A stretch of 46,850 nt of DNA from the NCBI GenBank assembly GCA_036561005.1, contig DATBQE010000005.1, positions 1 through 46,850 of the forward strand, in the 5' to 3' direction. A program made the position numbers and the translations under genes. The notes below the pieces were generated by a model. That model ran no database searches, was not told where the DNA came from, and was given only the letters and a program-made list of their open reading frames with translations. This document shows, one piece after another, positions 8,444-16,830 of the stretch. Source of the stretch: PKWO01 sp036561005. GTDB taxonomy: Bacteria; Pseudomonadota; Gammaproteobacteria; Burkholderiales; Burkholderiaceae_D. Position 1 is the stretch's first letter; each line of letters opens with the position of its first letter.

Positions 8444-10168
8444 ATGAATTTACGCGGATTGCGCATTGGCGCACGCTTGGGATTGGGCTTCGGCGCAATT
8501 TTGCTCGCGCTGGTCGGTGTTCTGATTTTCGGTAGCGTCTTGAGTGCGAACAATCGGGATAAATTGATCGGCGGTTTCGGCAGCGCCAATGCCAAGGTCA
8601 TGCTGGCGACAAAGATGAAAGGGGCCTTGCTTGAGGCCGGCATATCCATGCGCAATATCGGCCTGCAGTCCGATGTCAGCGCAATGCAAAAAGATGAAGC
8701 CGACGTCAAGGCCAAGCAAAAAGAATACGGCGAGGCACGCGACAAGTTGAGCGCTACTGGCTTGAGCGAGGCCGAGACCAAGATTGTCTCCGACATTACT
8801 GCGGTCGATGCCGAGATCGCCAAGCCGTTCAAGGATGCCTTGGCTCAAGCCTCGGCTTTCAATAGCGAAGGGGCTGCGAAAGTCATTGCCGAGAAAATTG
8901 GTCCATTGAATCAGCAGGAACTGGTATTGATCGATAAATTGATCGAGGCCGAACAAGTCTCGGCGCGGCAAATACAGGATGATGTCGTCAGTTCCGCCAA
9001 GAAGGAATCGCTCGGCCTGACGGCATTCGGTCTGGTGATCCTTGCGATTGCGATTTTGGTATCGTGGATACTGACGCGCAGCATCACCACGCCATTGCGC
9101 GACGCCGTCGACGTGGCACAACGGGTCGCCGCCGGCCAGCTCGATTCGAATGTGATGGTATCGGGACGCGATGAAATCAGCGAATTGTTGCAGGCGCTCA
9201 AGGATATGGATGAAAGCCTGCTGAAGATCGTGGGCGAAGTGCGGCACGGCACGGATGCCATTGCCACGGCATCGGCGGAAATTGCGACGGGAAATTCCGA
9301 TTTGTCTTCGCGCACCGAATCCCAGGCCAGTTCGCTGGAGGAAACGGCTTCATCGATGGAAGAGCTGACCGATACGGTTCGGCAAAACGCCGAGAATGCG
9401 CGCCAGGCAAATCAACTCGTCGTGTCGGCCTCGGAATTCGCTCAAAAGGGCGGCAAGGTGGTCGGTCAGGTTGTGACGACCATGGGGTCGATCAAGGAAA
9501 GCTCGCGCAAGATTGTCGATATCATCGGTGTGATCGACGGGATTGCCTTTCAGACCAATATCCTTGCCCTGAACGCCGCTGTGGAAGCGGCGCGCGCGGG
9601 CGAGCAAGGGCGAGGATTTGCGGTGGTTGCGGCTGAAGTGCGCAATCTGGCACAGCGCTCGGCCGGTGCCGCGAAAGAAATCAAAACGCTCATTGGCGAT
9701 TCGGTCGAGAAAGTAGACCAGGGTAGCAAGCTCGTTGACGAGGCCGGCAAGACAATGCACGAGATGGTCACGTCAGTGCAACATGTTGCCGACATCATGA
9801 GCGAGATCACGGCGGCAAGCCAGGAGCAAAGTTCCGGCATCGGCGAAGTCAATCAGGCGATTGCGCAGATGGACGAAATGACCCAGCAGAATGCCGCGCT
9901 GGTCGAGCAAGCCGCCGCAGCCGCAGAAAGCCTTCAGGAGCAGGCGGCCATGCTGGCCGAAGCCGTTTCGGTGTTCAAGCTCGGCGATCAAGACTTGGCG
10001 CCGCGCCGCCGCGTGGCAATACCTGCACCCGCACCTGCGCCGGCAGCGCGCGTTGAGACCAACCAGGCATCGGCTGCGGGGACGGCAGTCGCAACCCGCG
10101 CTGCGCAAGACAAGCCGCGTGCCCCGGTGGTTGCGCCAGCCAATAATGATGATTGGGAAGAGTTCTGA
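8444..10168 (+). CDS. Methyl-accepting chemotaxis protein with CheR-binding tail
   Basis: This 574-residue receptor has a first membrane segment at about 12-33, a periplasmic four-helix-bundle-type domain, and a second membrane segment at about 188-210. A HAMP domain and a cytoplasmic coiled coil follow, whose tip contains FQTNILALNAAVEAARAGEQ. It ends in DWEEF, an xWxxF pentapeptide that tethers CheR and CheB in other receptors, behind an Ala/Pro-rich linker. GGAGG just before ATG 8444 decides the start; the frame is open 27 codons further up. The ligand cannot be read from sequence. It is the only receptor gene here, directly before cheR. Confidence 0.93.
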   Translation: MNLRGLRIGARLGLGFGAILLALVGVLIFGSVLSANNRDKLIGGFGSANAKVMLATKMKGALLEAGISMRNIGLQSDVSAMQKDEADVKAKQKEYGEARDKLSATGLSEAETKIVSDITAVDAEIAKPFKDALAQASAFNSEGAAKVIAEKIGPLNQQELVLIDKLIEAEQVSARQIQDDVVSSAKKESLGLTAFGLVILAIAILVSWILTRSITTPLRDAVDVAQRVAAGQLDSNVMVSGRDEISELLQALKDMDESLLKIVGEVRHGTDAIATASAEIATGNSDLSSRTESQASSLEETASSMEELTDTVRQNAENARQANQLVVSASEFAQKGGKVVGQVVTTMGSIKESSRKIVDIIGVIDGIAFQTNILALNAAVEAARAGEQGRGFAVVAAEVRNLAQRSAGAAKEIKTLIGDSVEKVDQGSKLVDEAGKTMHEMVTSVQHVADIMSEITAASQEQSSGIGEVNQAIAQMDEMTQQNAALVEQAAAAAESLQEQAAMLAEAVSVFKLGDQDLAPRRRVAIPAPAPAPAARVETNQASAAGTAVATRAAQDKPRAPVVAPANNDDWEEF

Positions 10169-10205
10169 AGACGTGTTGGCGAACCATGAATGAAGGAAAC
10201 AGCGC

Positions 10206-11090
10206 ATGACGGCAGTTCGGCCAGGCAAATCGGACTCGATCAAGGAGTTTGACTTTACGGTGCGTGATTTTGAGCGCGTACGCGGCTTGATTTACAAGCG
10301 CGCCGGCATCGCGTTGGCAGAAAGCAAGCAGGAGATGGTTTATAGCCGGCTGGCTCGGCGATTGCGGGCCACTGGCATGACATCGTTTGTGCATTATCTC
10401 GATGAACTTGAGCGAGGCACCAACGATCAGGAGTGGGAAGCATTTACCAATGCCTTGACGACGAACCTGACGTCATTTTTTCGTGAGGCGCACCATTTTC
10501 CGTTGCTGGCAGAACATGTCAGCAAGTTGAAAGGGCCAATCGAAGTCTGGTGCTCCGCCAGTTCTACCGGCGAGGAACCGTATTCGATTGCGATTACACT
10601 CTGCGAGGCTTTCGGGACGCTGACGCCACCGGCGCACATCATCGCCACGGATATCGACACCAACGTACTCAATACTGGGGCAAACGGCATTTATCCAATT
10701 GACCGGGTGGAAAAACTTTCGCCTGAACGTGCCAGGAAGTTCTTCCTCAAAGGCAAAGGTGAACAGGCCGGCCTGGTCCGGGTGCGTCCGGAGTTGCGCA
10801 AATTGATTACCTTCAAACAGCTTAACCTGCTCTCAGACAATTGGCCGGTCTCGGGCCCGTTCGATGTGATTTTTTGCCGCAACGTGATGATTTATTTTGA
10901 CAAGCCGACGCAGGGCAAAATCTTGTCGCGATTCGCTCCGTTGATGAAACCGGACGGCCTGTTGTTTGCTGGGCACTCCGAGAATTTCCTTTATGTCACC
11001 GACGCGTTCAAACTGCGCGGCAAGACGGTATATGAACTGGACACGCACGGCAGCGCAAAGCGTCCGCCTTCCTTGTCGCGTCAGGCTTGA
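10206..11090 (+). CDS. cheR: Chemotaxis glutamate methyltransferase CheR
   Basis: CheR methylates receptor glutamates with S-adenosylmethionine for adaptation. The 294-residue product has the N-terminal helical domain (FERVRGLIYKRAGIAL, YSRLARRLR) and the catalytic domain with VWCSASSTGEEPYSIA, IIATDIDTNVL and FDVIFCRNVMIYFD. GAAGGA upstream supports ATG 10206. It lies 37 bases behind the receptor gene, whose DWEEF tail it would bind, and 10 bases before cheD. Confidence 0.96.
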   Translation: MTAVRPGKSDSIKEFDFTVRDFERVRGLIYKRAGIALAESKQEMVYSRLARRLRATGMTSFVHYLDELERGTNDQEWEAFTNALTTNLTSFFREAHHFPLLAEHVSKLKGPIEVWCSASSTGEEPYSIAITLCEAFGTLTPPAHIIATDIDTNVLNTGANGIYPIDRVEKLSPERARKFFLKGKGEQAGLVRVRPELRKLITFKQLNLLSDNWPVSGPFDVIFCRNVMIYFDKPTQGKILSRFAPLMKPDGLLFAGHSENFLYVTDAFKLRGKTVYELDTHGSAKRPPSLSRQA

Positions 11091-11100
11091 AAGCAATCTC

Positions 11101-11709
11101 ATGACACATGGTCTGCAAGAACAATTCGCCACCAACGTCTACTACGATCGAACCTTTGATCGCGACGCGGCGAAAATATTGCCGGGAGAATATTATTTCA
11201 CGGCAAAGGACATGTTGATCGTCACGGTGCTCGGGTCTTGCGTCGCTGCATGCATCCGCGACCGCATCACCGGCGTCGGCGGCATGAATCACTTCATGCT
11301 GCCCGATGGCGGCGGGGACGCGGACAGCCCGGTCTCTGCCTCGATGCGCTATGGCACCTATGCGATGGAAATTCTGATCAACGATTTACTCAAAGCCGGT
11401 GCGCGGCGCGAAAATCTCGAGGCCAAGGTGTTTGGCGGCGGCAATGTGCTGCGCGGATTCATTGCCATCAATGTGGGCGAACGCAATGCGCAATTTGTGC
11501 GCGATTACCTCAAGGCAGAAAATATTCGAATCACCGCCGAGGATTTGAACGATGTCCATCCGCGCAAGGTTTACTTTTTCCCCCGAACCGGTAAAGTGTT
11601 GGTAAAGAAACTCAAGCAAATGAATAACAATACGCTGGTCAATCGCGAGCAGGATTATGCGAGCCGACTGCAAACCAACAAGGTTGGCGGTGATGTTGAG
11701 CTTTTCTAG
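11101..11709 (+). CDS. cheD: Chemoreceptor glutamine deamidase CheD
   Basis: CheD deamidates receptor glutamines. The 202-residue product shows the family core with the likely catalytic Cys47 in TVLGSCVAACIRD and His64 in GGMNHFMLP, then KVFGGGNVL and NVGERNAQFVRDYL. It ends GGDVELF, close to the SGDIELF ending of the CheZ-like protein and loosely to the receptor tail DWEEF. Start ATG 11101, ten bases after cheR, fits family length; the upstream purine stretch (GAAAG) is weak, so coupling to cheR is likely. cheB follows after nine bases. Confidence 0.95.
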   Translation: MTHGLQEQFATNVYYDRTFDRDAAKILPGEYYFTAKDMLIVTVLGSCVAACIRDRITGVGGMNHFMLPDGGGDADSPVSASMRYGTYAMEILINDLLKAGARRENLEAKVFGGGNVLRGFIAINVGERNAQFVRDYLKAENIRITAEDLNDVHPRKVYFFPRTGKVLVKKLKQMNNNTLVNREQDYASRLQTNKVGGDVELF

Positions 11710-11718
11710 GCGTACGGC

Positions 11719-12789
11719 ATGAAAATCAAAGTCCTGATCGTTGACGATTCAGCGCTCATTCGTAGCGTCATGAGTGAAATCGTCGGTAGCCAGCCCGACA
11801 TGGAAGTGGTCGGCGTGGCGCCTGATCCGCTGGTGGCGCGCGATTTGATCAAGCAGACCAACCCGGACGTGCTGACGCTTGACGTCGAAATGCCGAAAAT
11901 GGACGGCCTCGATTTCCTCGAGAAATTGATGCGCCTGCGCCCCATGCCGGTCATCATGGTGTCGTCACTGACCGAGAGGGGGTCGGAAATCACCTTGCGC
12001 GCGTTGGAACTCGGGGCTGTCGATTTCGTCACCAAGCCCAAGCTCTCCATTCAAAGCGGCATGCGCGAATACGCCGAGCTGATCACCGACAAGATTCGCG
12101 CTGCAGCCAAGGCTCAAGTCAGGCCGCGTCGGATTGCGCCCACTCAGGGCCATGCCGAAGGTGGCTTGCCGATGATACGCAATCCGCTGACAAGTAGTGA
12201 AAAACTCATCATTGTCGGTGCGTCGACAGGCGGTACCGAGGCAATCAAGGATTTCCTGATGCAAATGCCGTCCGATTGTCCAGGCATACTGATCACCCAG
12301 CACATGCCCGAGGGTTTTACCCGTTCATTCGCCAAACGGCTTGATGGAATTTGCAAGATTGCCGTGCGCGAAGCGGAGAGCGGAGAGCGCATATTGCCGG
12401 GCCATGCATTCATTGCGCCGGGGCATTCACATCTCACGCTGGCGCGAAGTGGCGCCAATTACGTGACCCATCTCGACCAAGGTCCGCCGGTCAACCGCCA
12501 CCGTCCTTCGGTGGACGTGCTGTTCAATTCGGCGGCGGTCTGTGCCGGCAAAAATGCCGTCGGTGTTATCCTTACCGGTATGGGTAAGGATGGCGCCTTG
12601 GGCATGCTGGAAATGAAAAAGGCAGGGGCCTACAATTTTGCTCAGGACGAGGCTTCGTGTGTAGTATTTGGCATGCCGCGCGAGGCGATTGCGATCGGGG
12701 CTGCGCATGAGGTCGGCGCGCTCAGCGAATTGCCGGGCATGGTACTTGGATACCTGGCTGCGCATAGTAGTCGCGCATTACGTGTTTAG
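11719..12789 (+). CDS. cheB: Chemotaxis methylesterase response regulator CheB
   Basis: CheB removes methyl groups from receptors when phosphorylated by CheA. The 356-residue product has a receiver domain with Asp9-Asp10, phospho-acceptor Asp55 in LTLDVEMPKMDG and KPK near residue 107, then a linker. The esterase domain carries the triad Ser169 (GASTGG), His195 (ITQHMP) and Asp291 (TGMGKDGA). It completes cheR-cheD-cheB, with nine bases between cheD and cheB. All key residues are present. Confidence 0.97.
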   Translation: MKIKVLIVDDSALIRSVMSEIVGSQPDMEVVGVAPDPLVARDLIKQTNPDVLTLDVEMPKMDGLDFLEKLMRLRPMPVIMVSSLTERGSEITLRALELGAVDFVTKPKLSIQSGMREYAELITDKIRAAAKAQVRPRRIAPTQGHAEGGLPMIRNPLTSSEKLIIVGASTGGTEAIKDFLMQMPSDCPGILITQHMPEGFTRSFAKRLDGICKIAVREAESGERILPGHAFIAPGHSHLTLARSGANYVTHLDQGPPVNRHRPSVDVLFNSAAVCAGKNAVGVILTGMGKDGALGMLEMKKAGAYNFAQDEASCVVFGMPREAIAIGAAHEVGALSELPGMVLGYLAAHSSRALRV

Positions 12790-12887
12790 CAGTGCATAAT
12801 AGCGATAAATCCTGCTTATTGGCGGATCCGGCGAGTCGGACTGCAGATAAGATCGACAACAGTTGACAAGAATCATTGGAGCATTTT

Positions 12888-13283
12888 ATGGCTGGTCCGA
12901 ATACTAAATTTCTGGTTGTTGACGACTTTTCGACGATGCGCCGCATCGTGCGCAATCTCCTCAAGGAATTGGGCTACTCCAATGTCGACGAGGCGGAAGA
13001 CGGCTCGATGGCGCTGTCCAAGTTGCGCAGCGAGCCGTTCGATTTTGTCATTTCGGACTGGAATATGCCGGTTATGGATGGATTGACCATGCTGCAAAAC
13101 ATTCGTGCCGATGCGGCATTGGCGAAGTTGCCGGTCTTGATGGTGACGGCGGAAGCGAAGAAGGAAAACATCATCGCTGCAGCGCAGGCCGGTGCCAACG
13201 GCTATGTTGTCAAGCCTTTCACCGCTGCCACCCTCGATGAGAAGCTGGCAAAAATATTCGAAAAGCTGGAAAAAGGCGGCTGA
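12888..13283 (+). CDS. cheY: Chemotaxis response regulator CheY (second copy, motor type)
   Basis: This 131-residue receiver carries the enteric CheY residues at the same numbers: Asp12, Asp13, phospho-acceptor Asp57 in SDWNMPVMDG, Thr87, Tyr106 and Lys109. It is therefore the better candidate for binding the FliM switch. GGAG at 12878-12881 fixes ATG 12888; an in-frame ATG four codons earlier overlaps that site. It is followed almost at once by cheZ, one base apart, making a CheY/CheZ pair. A second cheY stands at 5230. Confidence 0.96.
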   Translation: MAGPNTKFLVVDDFSTMRRIVRNLLKELGYSNVDEAEDGSMALSKLRSEPFDFVISDWNMPVMDGLTMLQNIRADAALAKLPVLMVTAEAKKENIIAAAQAGANGYVVKPFTAATLDEKLAKIFEKLEKGG

Positions 13284-13284
13284 T

Positions 13285-13959
13285 ATGAGCACCGACCATT
13301 CCAGGCCTGTCCAAGCCGCAAACGTGGCAGAAGAAAGCTCGGAATTGAGCGCTCAGCATGAAATGCTGACCCGTGTCGGGCACATGACCCGCACCCTGCA
13401 CGACAGTTTGCGCGGTCTGGGCTTCGACAAACTGCTCGAAAAAGCAGCCCACGACATTCCCGATGCACGCGACCGGCTCGACTATGTGGCGAAAATGACC
13501 GAGCAGGCGGCGCAGCGTGTGCTCAATGCCACGGATGCCGCCGGCCCCTTGCAGGATGATATCGACAGCGGCGCCAATGTGCTGGCCAATGCCTGGCAGG
13601 ATATGCTGAGCGCCGGCGACTTTTCGCCGGAAAAATGCAGGGATCTGGCAGAGCGTTCGATTGATTTTTTCGATCAGGCTCGCAGCAATGCCAATGCCAC
13701 CAAGCAGCACCTGCTCGACATCATGATGGCACAGGATTTTCAGGATCTGACCGGCCAGGTGATCAAGCGGGTGACGGAACTGGCGCACGGGCTGGAACAA
13801 CAGCTTGTACAATTGCTGTTGGATTACGCGCCCCCGGAAATTCGCCGCGAGGCCGGCCCAGGTTTGCTCAATGGCCCGCAAATCAACCCTGAAGGCAACG
13901 CAGACGTCGTTGCCGATCAAAGCCAGGTAGACGATTTGCTGGAAAGCCTTGGATTCTAG
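13285..13959 (+). CDS. cheZ: CheY-phosphate phosphatase CheZ
   Basis: CheZ speeds loss of phosphate from CheY. The 224-residue product has the long helical hairpin with the active-site segment AQDFQDLTGQVIKRV (Asp154 and Gln158, corresponding to Asp143 and Gln147 in E. coli). It ends with the CheY-binding helix VDDLLESLGF after a flexible linker. The AAAGGCGG stretch before ATG 13285 lies inside the end of cheY2, so the two are coupled. The family is typical of beta- and gammaproteobacteria. Confidence 0.96.
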   Translation: MSTDHSRPVQAANVAEESSELSAQHEMLTRVGHMTRTLHDSLRGLGFDKLLEKAAHDIPDARDRLDYVAKMTEQAAQRVLNATDAAGPLQDDIDSGANVLANAWQDMLSAGDFSPEKCRDLAERSIDFFDQARSNANATKQHLLDIMMAQDFQDLTGQVIKRVTELAHGLEQQLVQLLLDYAPPEIRREAGPGLLNGPQINPEGNADVVADQSQVDDLLESLGF

Positions 13960-14025
13960 CAATCCTTCGCTCCGCGCGACCTCTATTGAGTCGCATAACT
14001 CACCAATGATTGTTAAGATTTTGCC

Positions 14026-15237
14026 ATGCTAGAAACGAATATCATCGTTCGCGAACCCGTGCTTGACCCGTCCCAGAAAGTGCTCGGGTTTGAATTGAGC
14101 CTGCAAGGCGCGGACGGAACGCCGCCGCGATTCGAGCACGGCGTGGAACTGGTCGAATTTCTCGCCAGCCACCTCAACCGCCAGGAGACCGGCTGGCTGC
14201 TCGGCGACAATCGCATTTTCATCGACGCTTCGCCCGTGTTGATCGCGAGCGAAGCCTTGCTTGGCCTGCCGTCGAAGAGTGTGGCTCTGAACGTGCTGGT
14301 TGATGATTTCGCAGAAGAAGACATGGCCGAGGCGCTGCGCACATTACGCTCGGAAGGCAGCGAAATTATCGTGCGTGGTGCCGAACAGGCCGCCCTGACG
14401 CCGGGTCTGCTGTCGCAGATTACCCATGTCGAAATGCAGTATGGCGACGATCAAATTTCCAGCTTGTCGCAAGCGGCTGCAAGCCTGAAAGGCGCTTCGG
14501 TAAGGGCCATTGCACGCGGCGTCAATTCGTGGAAAGGTTTTGATTTTTGCGCCGGGCAGGGCATGGATGCGCTGATCGGCAACCTCTACATGACGACCAA
14601 GCCCGGTAGTCATCCGAAGGGCCTCAACCCGGCCCAAGCCATGATCCTGCAATTGATGGACATGGTGCGCAAGAATGCCGATGTGCGCTTGCTCGAAGGA
14701 GTATTGAAGCGCGATGCAGGCTTGTCGTACAAATTGTTGCGCTATATTAATTCTGCCGGATTTGGTCTTGGCGCCGAAATCCAGTCGCTGCGTCATGCCG
14801 TAACCATGCTTGGCTACTCGCCGCTTTATCGCTGGCTGTCGGTGTTGCTTGCCAGCGCCAGCAGCGCCGGCTACTCGCCTATCCTGATGCATACAGCCAT
14901 TGTGCGTGGACGATTTGCCGAATTGCTCGGCAAGGGCTTCATTCCCAAGGGCGAAGTCGAGAATTTGTTTGTCGCGGGGATGTTCTCGCTGCTCGACCGC
15001 CTGCTCGGCATTCCCATGGAGGAAGTGTTGGAGAATATTCAACTTTCCGAGCCGGTATGCCAGGCTTTGTTGGGGCGCGAAGGCATGTATGGCCCGTTCC
15101 TTGCGCTTGCAGAGGCTTGTGAGCATGGCAATTCAGAAAATATCGGCGCACTTGCCGAATCTCTGTTCATCAGCCCCTCGCAGGTCAATGAAGCACACCT
15201 GGCTGCGCTGGCCTGGGCACAAAACCTCAAGTTGTAA
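14026..15237 (+). CDS. Degenerate EAL plus HDOD domain signalling protein
   Basis: The 403-residue product has the layout of YuxH-type proteins: an N-terminal EAL-like domain to about residue 195 and an HDOD domain from about 200 onward. The HDOD part shows LLEGVLKRDAGLSYKLLRYI and SLRHAVTMLGY. The usual EAL signature near the start reads GFELSLQG, and I cannot find the standard catalytic set, so cyclic-di-GMP hydrolysis is doubtful while binding remains possible. It lies between cheZ and flhB, 66 bases after cheZ, and may link second-messenger level to motility. Function is inferred from domains only. Confidence 0.8.
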   Translation: MLETNIIVREPVLDPSQKVLGFELSLQGADGTPPRFEHGVELVEFLASHLNRQETGWLLGDNRIFIDASPVLIASEALLGLPSKSVALNVLVDDFAEEDMAEALRTLRSEGSEIIVRGAEQAALTPGLLSQITHVEMQYGDDQISSLSQAAASLKGASVRAIARGVNSWKGFDFCAGQGMDALIGNLYMTTKPGSHPKGLNPAQAMILQLMDMVRKNADVRLLEGVLKRDAGLSYKLLRYINSAGFGLGAEIQSLRHAVTMLGYSPLYRWLSVLLASASSAGYSPILMHTAIVRGRFAELLGKGFIPKGEVENLFVAGMFSLLDRLLGIPMEEVLENIQLSEPVCQALLGREGMYGPFLALAEACEHGNSENIGALAESLFISPSQVNEAHLAALAWAQNLKL

Positions 15238-15606
15238 TTGGGAAATGTTTGGTGTGGTTTTGTACACACATAGCAGACATCAAACCGTGCCTTCTTGTCC
15301 CATTTGCCCTTGCAGATTCTTGCGATAGCGCCGCTGTCGCAGGGGTTTGCAACTGGTCCCAGGCAAGAATCCATCGATACGACAAGCCCTGCCGAACATG
15401 CCGCAGAGGTATGCGGCGTGGAGGGGACCTGCGCTGCGCATGTCGCACTCCGACGCCTTGCTTGTGGATGTTTCACAGTCCCAACGAAAAAGGGGGCAGA
15501 ATCCACGCCTGTTCCCGCGATGAGTCTTCCTCTGACTGACCAATAATCACTCCTATGCTCCAGCAGGTGTCTTTTCGCCTGGCTGTGATGAAAATAGGAG
15601 TCGGCA
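15238..15606 (+). other. 369-base gap before flhB with two hairpins
   Basis: No convincing gene is seen in this gap. Two inverted repeats are clear: TGCGATAGC (15321-15329) with GCTGTCGCA (15333-15341), nine pairs including one G-U around a GCC loop, and GCCGCA (15400-15405) with TGCGGC (15412-15417). Neither is followed by a T-run. The promoter for flhB-flhA-flhF-flhG-fliA should lie here, but I could not pick a clear sigma70, sigma54 or FliA pair. Confidence 0.45.
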
Positions 15607-16803
15607 ATGGCCGAAGATAGCGATCTTGAACGAACTGAAGCGCCCTCGGCGCGGCGCCTGGAGCAGGCCCGCGAGGATGGTGACGTTCCACGATCGCGCG
15701 AACTTTCCACTTGCATGGTCTTGCTTGCTGCCGGCATGGGCATTTGGTTTCTCGGTGGCGGCGTGGTCAGGCAAATCGACGCGCTTCTCATTGCGCTTTT
15801 GAGCCTGGACCGCGAGGCGGTGTTTGACCCGAACGTACTCGTGGCCAGAATCGGCGGGCAATTGGAAGGGTTGATCATCGCCGGGATTCCATTCGCCATT
15901 TTGCTGATGATCGCTGCCATTTCGTCGCCCTTGCTGATCGGCGGCTGGCTCTTCAGCGTCAACGCCTTGCAGCCCAATTTTGCCAAGATGAATCCGATTT
16001 CTGGTCTCGGCAATATGTTGTCGGTGCGCGCTCTGGTCGAGTTACTCAAAGCAATCGGGAAAACCCTGCTCGTCGGCGCGGTCGCGTGGATGGTGATTTC
16101 GCACCAGCTCAACGCCATGATGGGTTTGACCGCCGAGCCGCTCAAGAGCGGCAGCGATCACATCGCTCACCTGTTGCTGACCAGTTTCATAGCGATAGTC
16201 GGCAGCCTCGTATTGATCGCCCTGATCGATGCGCCTTATCAAATGTGGCAATACGCCAACAAGCTGAAAATGACGCGTCAGGAATTGCGCCAGGAATCGA
16301 AGGAGTCCGACGGCAATCCGGAAATCAAGGCGCGCATTCGCGGCTTGCAGCGCGAAATGGCACGCCGCCGCATGATGGCCGCTGTGCCCAAGGCCGACGT
16401 CGTGGTGACCAACCCGACCCACTATGCGGTGGCGCTGCAGTACAAGAGCGGCAGCAACGGTGCACCCAAAGTCGTTGCCAAGGGTGCCGATGCCGTTGCG
16501 GCACGGATCCGCGCGGTGGCGCTCGAGAATCATGTGCCGCTGCTCGAGGCGCCGGCGCTTGCGCGTGCCTTGCACCACCACACCGAATTGGGTGATGAGA
16601 TTCCACAGTCACTTTACACGGCAGTTGCCGAAGTGCTGGCTTACGTGTTTCAGCTGCGTGCCTACGGCGAACGTGGCGGTGCGAAGCCGGAGCTGCCCAA
16701 AGAGCTGGACGTGCCACCCGAACTGGATCCGTTAAATCCTGCGGCCTACAAAAAAGCGGCAGGACAAAACGTTGCGGGCAGCAATGCCCCTTTGGTGAAT
16801 TGA
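15607..16803 (+). CDS. flhB: Flagellar export switch protein FlhB
   Basis: FlhB sits in the inner membrane export gate and switches substrate class from rod/hook to filament. The 398-residue product starts with the charged export-family opening (DLERTEAPSARRLEQAREDG), has four membrane segments, and carries the self-cleavage motif NPTH with the cut between Asn269 and Pro270, as in enteric FlhB. The Ala/Pro-rich tail is longer than in E. coli. It heads a block of seven genes reaching motD, with flhA 27 bases downstream. Confidence 0.97.
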   Translation: MAEDSDLERTEAPSARRLEQAREDGDVPRSRELSTCMVLLAAGMGIWFLGGGVVRQIDALLIALLSLDREAVFDPNVLVARIGGQLEGLIIAGIPFAILLMIAAISSPLLIGGWLFSVNALQPNFAKMNPISGLGNMLSVRALVELLKAIGKTLLVGAVAWMVISHQLNAMMGLTAEPLKSGSDHIAHLLLTSFIAIVGSLVLIALIDAPYQMWQYANKLKMTRQELRQESKESDGNPEIKARIRGLQREMARRRMMAAVPKADVVVTNPTHYAVALQYKSGSNGAPKVVAKGADAVAARIRAVALENHVPLLEAPALARALHHHTELGDEIPQSLYTAVAEVLAYVFQLRAYGERGGAKPELPKELDVPPELDPLNPAAYKKAAGQNVAGSNAPLVN

Positions 16804-16830
16804 ACGTGTCGGCCATGAGTAGAAAGCGCA

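Noticed and set aside
15249..15546. Small open frames in the gap before flhB
   Set aside because: Several overlapping frames of similar length, Cys- and Arg-rich, none with a ribosome site or known motif.
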